Shown here piece after piece: positions 57,186 to 64,000 of a stretch of DNA of 64,000 nt. The DNA is from Isoetes taiwanensis. Lineage: Eukaryota > Streptophyta > Lycopodiopsida > Isoetales > Isoetaceae. How positions within the stretch are numbered: the first letter of the stretch is position 1; every line of letters starts with the position of its first letter. The stretch is taken from assembly GCA_021234155.1 (NCBI GenBank), contig JAJEKV010000023.1, positions 9,249,141 to 9,313,140 on the forward strand. Reading direction: 5' to 3'. The translations under genes and the position numbers were made by a program. The notes below the pieces were generated by a model. That model saw only the letters and a list, made by a program, of their open reading frames with translations, did no database searches and had not been told where the DNA came from.

Positions 57186-57470
57186 TTTTTTTTTTTTTTT
57201 TTTTTTAGAGAGAATGAAGTTTTTTCCATTAATTATAGAAAAAAAGTACAAAAGACCTGCTGATAGCCGAGATCCAGTAGATGTCGACCATAAACAGACT
57301 ACTTAGAAAGGAATTTAAGGAGCCAAAATATGAAGGTATGCAAAGGGTAGAGAATAGGATTGAAAAGAGTAAATTAAAATTGATAGGTGTCAAGGTAGTG
57401 GAAATGAGCTGGGTAATCTGGCTGAATGATGAGGATGCAATTATTCCCCCAATTTAATTCCTGAATCAGA
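57186..57470 (-). mobile_element. Truncated L1 3' end with poly-A
   Basis: The T-run 57186-57206 is followed by AGAGAGAATGAAG and CCATTAATTATAG. On the minus strand this is CTATAATTAATGG...CTTCATTCTCTCT-poly A, the usual shape of a plant L1 3' terminus. No coding part is attached. Confidence 0.55.
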
Positions 57471-57599
57471 GTGTCAGAGTTTATAGTGGCCATCAGAAGA
57501 AATAATCAGCCATTCCCCTGTGATAGTAGTAACAACCCATGTAGAAATCGAATTGCTGCTCTGTCATATTACTGCCAAATCTTTCTAAAAACCACCACA

Positions 57600-57998
57600 A
57601 CTCATGCATCAAGTAAGTGCCTCTGCAGAACTCAATGGTCCAGTCAATCTCTCTATCCGAGAGCGATATGTTCGATTACTAGTGCCTGGCCAGCCGTTGC
57701 ATCAGTTATTGACTACGGCGTCAGTGGGTTTGTTGGGGTCATACCTCCAGGAGGTTATGGATGCACGGACTCATTTGTGTCCTACGGGACGGTATTGAAC
57801 TGTCCTATACAATTGTACAGCGTGCCAGCATACTTATTACTGCTAAGGTTTTTCCCTAGAAAACCCTTCGGGGCGGGGGTTTTTTAATCCTGTCAGTAAT
57901 ACGCTTGCTGCTCTCTTTTTTGTTTGGGTCCCATAGGCCAATTGGTCTCCGTGGATGCTAAAAATCTATTCTATTCTATTCTATTCTATTCTATCAGG
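57600..57998 (+). mobile_element. 5'-truncated copy of the GC-rich LINE family
   Basis: Its last ORF2 residues, YLQEVMDARTHLCP, match the C-terminus of the 47.6-kb LINE. The 3' UTR (57846-57965) matches that at 52705-52830 through AAAACCCTTCGGGG and GGGTCCCATAG(G/A)CC. The tail is (TTCTA)n instead of CTTCC. The coding part is shifted in places. This is a typical incomplete reverse-transcription product. Confidence 0.8.
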
Positions 57999-60654
57999 AA
58001 TATCAAGAATGTCCACATCAGTTCTGCCTCTAATTAGACCTGTCCAAAGACCCTCTATATACTCAATGTCATAATCAACCAGTTGTTCAACATAAATCTG
58101 ATATTTATGTGTGAGATCTCTCCTGAGGTTGTTCATGTAATCTGATAGATAAAATGTCACTGTTAGCAAATTCATCATGACAATGTAATCTAAACAAGTT
58201 AACAGGACCATTGAAGACTCCCAGATTATTCCATCTTTCCTCAAAGTGGATGTCTCTTTTGTTACAAGTGGCTGACAGCTCCAGATCATAAATAATATGC
58301 AATTTAATCCCAAGTACATGAAACTGAATGTTGGCCATGTAAACATCTATTTCTATGCTTCCAAATGTTCCATAATACTATAAAAGATAAGGAATTAATA
58401 AAAGCATCATCATTTAGAAGAAAATTTAATAGGCAATTAGGCTTGGAGATTGCAAAATAATGCTCAAACCAGTTCCAAAAAGAATTCAATTTGGGACAGA
58501 TAAAAATATGATTCATATCTTCAATTTCATTACAATGCAGGGGACAGTGAGAATCAATAGGAATTGCATTTCTGGATTGATGTCTGGCAAGAGAAATAAG
58601 ATTGGGAAGACTACCATTTGCAAGAAGCCAAATGAAGTATTCAACCTTTGGAGATAAGTAAGATTTCCAAACATTTTGAAACAGTTTGAGCTCGATATCA
58701 TTAGAAATATTCCAGAAATTTTTGGCTTTGGAGGCAGAATCAGATTTATTCAAAAATTTGTAGATCGAGGAAACTTTATAAGCACGTTTGTTATTTAAGG
58801 TCCAATCATGAGAAGAAATTGTGTTTGCCTCTAAATTCAGACCATTGGTTTTTTGAATAATATGTCTGAATAATTTCCTATCAGAAATGGTTCCCCTAAT
58901 TTTCTGCTTAAAGGCAGTCCAAGTGATCCATCTATTGTTGACTCTCAGATCACCTAAGGTGAGGAAATTAAGATCACTCCATTTTTTGTAAATCCTGGGA
59001 TGAATTATTGCCAGAGGAGATGAACTGTCACTGGATAAAGCAGGATTCCAAAAAATAGAAGATCTAAGATGACAATTTTGAAGATCAACATGCTTGAAAG
59101 CTCTATGAGACAAGTTCCAAGCTAGAATAATATTTCTCATCAGAGAAGATGAGTTTGAGCCAGATTGAAGATTGAAGAAAGCAGATGAGGGCAGTTGATG
59201 CAACACAGAGGGATGCCCTTTTATATAACTGCAAGAGAGCCAGTGCTTGATAAATATGGAGGCAGGATTATTAGCTTGAAACAGAGAACTCCAAACATAC
59301 TTACCTACCAAAGCATGTCCTTGAAGAAGAAGATTCTTGCAACCAAGCCCCCCATGAATTTTGCTTTTAGAAATAGATTTCCAATTAACCATATGATGTT
59401 TGCCCCAAATAAAATTCCTGATAATCCTTTCAAGTTGTTGATAGATAGATTTTGGAGCAAGAAGAGCAGATGAGAAATATATATGGGAGCTAGCTATGAC
59501 TGAGTTAGCAATAATGGTTCTGCCAGCTAAAGATAGACAACTGCCATAATTTGACAATTTCTTTTTGATCCGAGAGATAATTGGAGACCAAAGACCTTTA
59601 ATAGATGGATACGAGGACAAGGGCATGCCAAGAAATTTGGTAGAGTCATTAGAATGTATGCATTTAATGCCAGAGATATAATCATCAGAGATATCACCAA
59701 TAATAACATACTTATCCCTGTTTAAGTAAACTCCTGATGCAGCACTGAAAGAGTCAATGGTCCTAAAGAAAAAATCAATGTTTGAAGGATCATTTTTGAG
59801 AAAAGTGAAGGTATCATCTGCATATTGAGAGATAGTAAGAGTGGAATTATCAGGAAGAGTGAGACCGTGCAGATTATTGGCATTTTGATGAAAATGAATA
59901 GCAGAGGTAAGCATTTCAGCAACAGCCAGAAATAAATAGGGAGCTAATGGACACCCTTGCCTAACACCTCTGGCTAAAGAGAAAAATTTAGTGGGAGATC
60001 CATTAATTAAGATGGCAGACTGAGATCTTTGGTTAAGCCCAATAATTAGCTTAATAATTTTATCAGAAAAGCCAAGCTTAATTAAAGCAAATTCCAGGAA
60101 ATCCCATCTTACAGTATCAAAGGCTTTGGAGAAATCCAGCTTCAACAAAATGCAATTCTGATTGGTTAATGAATTCCAATGAAGACCCTCCATGGCTGCA
60201 ATATAATTATCAAGGATAAATCTATTGGGGAGGAAAGCAGATTGGCATGAGCTGATGACTTTCTGGAGATGACCCTTGATTCTGTTGGCAATTATTTTAG
60301 CACAGATTTTGTAGGAAGAATTAGTTAAAGAAATAGGCCTCCAATCATTAAACTTAGAAGGATTGTCAACTTTAGGGATCATGGTGATAAATCCTGAGCA
60401 AATAGAGGGATGCAAATGATTGAGATTCCAAAAGCCAAAAGTCTGTTTTGATGATTTCCCAAAATTTGATGTAAATTTCAATAGGGAGACCATCAGGCCC
60501 TGGGCTTTTGTTTTTCCCAAGAGATTGAATAGTGGATAGAACTTCGGCTTCAGAAGGAAGAATTTCAATGTCAGGAGAAGTAGAGATAGAATTTGGATTT
60601 GGCAGATCAAGGAATCCTTGAAATTATTACCCTGAATAGATTGAGCATTATTGT
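57999..60654 (-). mobile_element. L1 LINE, 5'-truncated, minus strand
   Basis: Spans from the (TTCTA)n tail of the neighbouring LINE to the left edge of duplication copy 2. Most of it is one long open frame encoding RT and the C-terminal zinc-binding domain. The endonuclease and ORF1 are missing because the element is cut at about 60654, exactly where the duplicated block begins. Confidence 0.85.
58304..60640 (-). pseudogene. L1 ORF2: reverse transcriptase and zf-RVT
   Basis: The frame is open for about 780 codons. RT motifs: TMIPKVDNPSKFNDWRPISL, LKLDFSKAFDTVRWDFLE, ARGVRQGCPLAPYLF and the catalytic ISQYADDTFTF. Further on are SKSKIHGGLGCKNLLLQG and the zf-RVT region (WLLANGSLPNLISLA, HCPLHCNEIEDMNHIFICP). 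The N-terminal 60 codons or so belong to the duplicated block and a frameshifted RT upstream region, so the open frame's apparent start is not the true one. The RT core itself looks intact, which suggests the insertion is fairly young. Confidence 0.85.
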
Positions 60655-60789
60655 TCCCCGAATGCCACTGTTGGGGACATGTTCTGAGATTGGAACGATG
60701 CTCGGAACGACATTCCTGATAATTATAACTACAAAGGCATAGCATTATTTTGGTGATGCTAATGTCAAGAAAATTCTATAATGTACTAG

Positions 60790-60932
60790 GTAATTGCCCG
60801 GAGGAGGCTCATTGCACCCTGTAAAGGGCTCTGGCGGTGCCGCCAGATGAGGCGGAGCCCCGAGTGCGCCGCAGAGTCTGGCGGCGCCTCGGAGCCCTTT
60901 ACATGCGGAATGAGCCGAGTCTGGGCAATTAC
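60790..60932. repeat. Imperfect palindrome, copy 2
   Basis: Equivalent of 38538-38671 with about ten extra bases near the centre (CCGCCAGATGAGGCGGAG). The addition is itself palindromic, so the fold is preserved. Confidence 0.8.
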
Positions 60933-62961
60933 GGAGATAATGACCAAATGGTTCAAATTTCCAAGAACAGCTTTGCTTGATCCGGCCCGGAGATTCTGCA
61001 GATTTTACTTCAAATCCTGCATATCACTTCTAGTTCTAATTTTTGGCATGGGCCTTGCATATTGCTTCCGGCCCGCACAAATAGATGAAGCAAAAGCCTG
61101 CAAAAATAGATGAAGCAAATAGATAAGCAAATGAGCTTAGATGGAAGCAGAGGAAGCAAAGGATGTCTACGGGCATGGCGGCCATAGCTTTAATCCTCTC
61201 TGTTTTGGTTCTACCCTTCTAGACCCCTTTAATCCGTTTAAACCTCCTCAAATATGTAGCTTCGGTGGTAGCAGAGCTGGTGGATTCTTGCCTTCTCGGT
61301 TGTTACACTTTGCGAACTTACTTACCGCAAATAGCCGAAAAATAGAAGAAAAACCCTAGCGTTGATTAGAGAGAAATAGAAGCAAACCTGCGATGCAAAT
61401 AGCCGAAAACAGGGGCTAGTGGCAAGGAAAGGGGCTCATGGTGGCGCCGCTCCAAACTATTACGCCTTTTAATCTTAAGCAAATATTGCCATAATTTGAA
61501 CCATTTGGTCATTAACAATGGTTTTATTGCATCCATAGAATTTGTTGTTGTTGCATCAACACCAACTAGCCTATTGGCCATAAGACAACCTATCGTTTCA
61601 TACTTGAACTTAATCCTAGCGACTAACCACTATGATAAAATCAACATCAACTCGATAGCTAAACACTACATGGACAAATTAAACTACTAAGTTGTCTCAA
61701 GCTATCCGTCATGTAAATAATTCATACTTTCCATCCTATGTGTCTAGAAGAAAAGAATTTGATCATGCATGGTTATTTTTTATAGAGCCTTATCTTAACT
61801 ATAATCACAAAATTCAAGAAACTTACCATGTTATCAACAACCTTCTAAATCAAAAATACCAAAACACCCAACATCTCGACAATTGAACACAACTTAGAGA
61901 TAAGTTCTCCAAATCCTCAACAATCTGCTGGCAGGATGATGATTTTCACCTGCTTCACCAAAGTACTTAACCTTCTTTTGAACACCTTGCATGTGCAAAA
62001 GAATGGAAGAATCTACAACAAAACAAGCAACAAGGACATGTGTCTTTGGGAAAAAATTTTCTATAAAATCTCATGTTCATGGTGTATGGCAAACATCGTA
62101 ATGGACTCTTTTGTTGGCCACCAAAATGCAAGAGGCTATTTGCGATCTCGGAGTCGTGTCGTTGCACCAACTTTCATTCGTTCAAAAGGCGTATGATGGC
62201 ATCTTATGAAAAAGTGGTGTTTACTTCTCAGCTTTGTGAAGTGAGGGCATTTTTTAAAATTTCAATGTACTTTAGGTGCATTCTAGTAAATTCGTAATGA
62301 TCTGAGGGGCATTTAGGTAAATATGCTAAAATTCGGTTACATTTTATTGACAAGGCATTTGAAAAAATAATCTAAATACCAAGGGCACCTTAATAATATA
62401 AGCACCCTATCCATGAATACCTTGAAAAAGCTAATTAAATTAAAGCCATAATGTGCTATAGACGAAACGTCAGCCATAACTTGAATTTAGGCATATTCCC
62501 AGAATCTTTTGGAGTAGTGGACCAATGACGACTTCTACAATATTGTTGATTAATTCATTATTTATTATATTTATTGTTGATTATATTCATTATTTATTAT
62601 AATTATAATCTGACTGACCATGTTAGAATAGAAAGCGCATGTTGCACGCAGACACTGCTGTAGATCTTATTATATTCCCGCTCCTTATTATATTCTGAGC
62701 ATGTTGCACGCAGGCATTACTGTAGACCAGGGGGCTTAACAAGACGCGGCTTAATTGAAGGATAATAGACTGTGTTACTGAATATAAAAGATGAAGAATC
62801 TGTAATTGAATATTACTGTAGAGCAGGAGGCTCAGCAAGACAAAGGATCTTTTATTTTTTTCATGTGCATCTAAGCTTAGCAAGGATCTTAAAAACATAT
62901 AAAAGTTGGAGGATCATTTATTTTTTTCATGTCCATCTGTCTCCCTATCAGATCTTCCACA

Positions 62962-62969
62962 TATAAAAG
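62962..62969 (+). promoter_or_regulatory. TATA box of Cys-repeat gene copy 2
   Basis: TATAAAAG, the same distance from the start codon as in copy 1. Confidence 0.55.
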
Positions 62970-63002
62970 ACTCGCTTCAGTTTGTAACAAGCATTATAAG
63001 CA

Positions 63003-63610
63003 ATGGCTTCATCTGGAATGCTTCTTGTGTTGTTCGGCCTCCTCTCTCTCTCTGCATTCGCGCAGTCTCGAAATGTAGGCATGGAGTCCACCACTGTGCT
63101 GGAGTACCATCCTACTTCCACCAAATGTGACTTCTCTTTCTTCTTGCTTGTACTATGAAAAGTGTGCCATGAAATTTCTTGTTTGTTTTTCCTGAGTCGC
63201 TTGTAGAATTGACAGTTTCCAGAGTTCCCTTTAATCTTATTTGTCGTCTTGGATGTTCAAAAATTCTATTCTATTCTATTCTATTCTATTCTATTCTATT
63301 CTATTAACTGTGTGCCATGGAATGTAATGTAGTGGGGGATACTTACTGCTGCCGAAAGAACGGGTTCGGCACTTGCCTCCAGGAATGTGATTCTGGACTT
63401 CAATACTATTGCTGCCTCCAAAATGGTTATGGTTGCCAGCAGCTATGCGAGAGCGGACCTCAATATGAATGCTGTCTCAAGAATGGCTATGGATGCACAT
63501 ACATGTGCAAAAGTGGCATTCCTCACTATTGCTGTGAGAAAAATGGATATGGTTGCACAAAGATGTGCCCCAGCACAACAAATCTCAATATTGAACTGCC
63601 AAATGCTTGA
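63003..63610 (+). CDS. Secreted cysteine-rich repeat protein, copy 2 (two exons)
   Basis: Exon 1 starts MASSGMLLVLFGLLSLSAFAQ, a signal peptide with a better cleavage site (AFA-Q) than copy 1. The frame stays open for 51 codons to 63158, through VGMESTTVLEYHPTST. A phase-1 donor GT at 63127 is compatible with the exon 2 acceptor equivalent to 63333. The donor position used in copy 1 (here 63075) would be out of phase. Exon 2 (to TGA at 63608-63610) encodes the same four CC-x6/7-C-x3-C modules with no amino-acid change from copy 1. This copy is the better candidate for the intact gene. Function and family unknown. Confidence 0.7.
63263..63305. repeat. (TTCTA)n pentanucleotide in the intron, copy 2
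   Basis: Same position as in copy 1, upstream of the TTAAC branch-like site and the TAG acceptor, with nearly the same number of units. Confidence 0.95.
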
Positions 63611-64000
63611 GCGATTGCCACTTGTTTCTACTGACTGTTAGTAAGTACTTCTTTCAGCATATAAATAAGAGGCAATGCTGTTGGATTGACGAGGTCTGTT
63701 GGTTTGACTTAGCAACACCCGCATTTCATGCATGTTGATCTAAGTAAATTCGTCAGAGACTTCTGGAATTTTTAATCACAGATTTCTGAAACTTTCAGTT
63801 TACTTATTAGACTACATCCACAAATTATTAGATATTCACTTGAAATTGGCTCCTAACTTACTTGTACACTGCATATCGTTTCCCAACAAGAATAACTTTC
63901 CACTAAGTGGTCACTAAAGACCCAACAAAGAGCCAAACACTTTTACTTGAAATGGAGGATTCTATGTTGTTAGAATAAGTCAGGAGAGAGATCATTACGT

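Larger units (their letters stand above)
60655..64000. repeat. Large duplicated block, copy 2
   Basis: Second copy of 38402-41686, continuing to the window end. It differs by scattered substitutions and a few indels: an extra TTCTACCCTT near 61210, an extra 43 bp or so near 62020-62063, and the exon 1 indel near 63057. The left edge coincides with the cut end of the L1 LINE. Confidence 0.95.

Overview
The window looks like repeat-dense nuclear DNA from a land plant. It carries a Ty3/gypsy chromovirus with an initiator-Met-tRNA primer site, plant-type L1 LINEs, spliced genes with GT-AG introns, and a 5S rRNA sequence of plant type. The 5S sequence and the presence of several broken transposase-like gene families suggest a non-seed plant (fern, lycophyte or bryophyte), but this is only a guess. 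Nothing bacterial is present. Almost every recognisable coding region belongs to a mobile element and most are broken. The best candidate for a live host gene is a small secreted cysteine-rich repeat protein present in two copies.

Layout. 1-2.7 kb: GGAACG-rich dispersed repeat. 2.74-3.26 kb: an inverted partial copy of the cysteine-rich gene's 3' flank. 4.2-9.2 kb: remains of a spliced gene or genes with an FCP1/NIF-like (HAD) phosphatase domain and a Ulp1-like cysteine protease domain, interleaved with GTGGTG repeats and two homologous hairpins. 9.3-10.2 kb: a hierarchical satellite. 10.7-14.1 kb: an acidic terminal exon, a MITE and an unidentified ORF. 14.4-15.5 kb: an internally deleted transposase-like gene. 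15.8-35.1 kb: one Ty3/gypsy chromovirus and one multi-exon DNA-transposon gene, both cut by what I infer is a single 8.2 kb inversion (about 16303 to 24470). The gypsy internal region also holds a nested small LTR element, a 5S rRNA sequence and an ORF with histone H3 sequence at both ends.

36.7-38.1 kb: a gypsy RT/RNase H fragment and L1 3' ends. 38.4 kb to at least 41.69 kb, and again 60.65-64.0 kb: a nearly identical duplicated block offset by about 22.25 kb, each copy with one cysteine-rich gene. 43.1-43.5 kb: nested hairpins. 47.6-52.9 kb: a GC-rich, frameshifted LINE with 5' repeat monomers. 57.6-58.0 kb: a 5'-truncated relative of that LINE. 58.0-60.65 kb: an L1 LINE on the minus strand, cut off at the duplication boundary.

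The most unusual object is the minus-strand reading frame at 32906-31689. It begins MARTK, ends in a complete histone H3 fold, stays in one frame for 405 codons with three nonsense codons and no frameshift, and lies between the gypsy primer site and gag. The same element has a chromodomain at its integrase end. Also notable are the duplicated Cys-repeat genes, which have identical second exons but first exons that differ by a frame-shifting indel.
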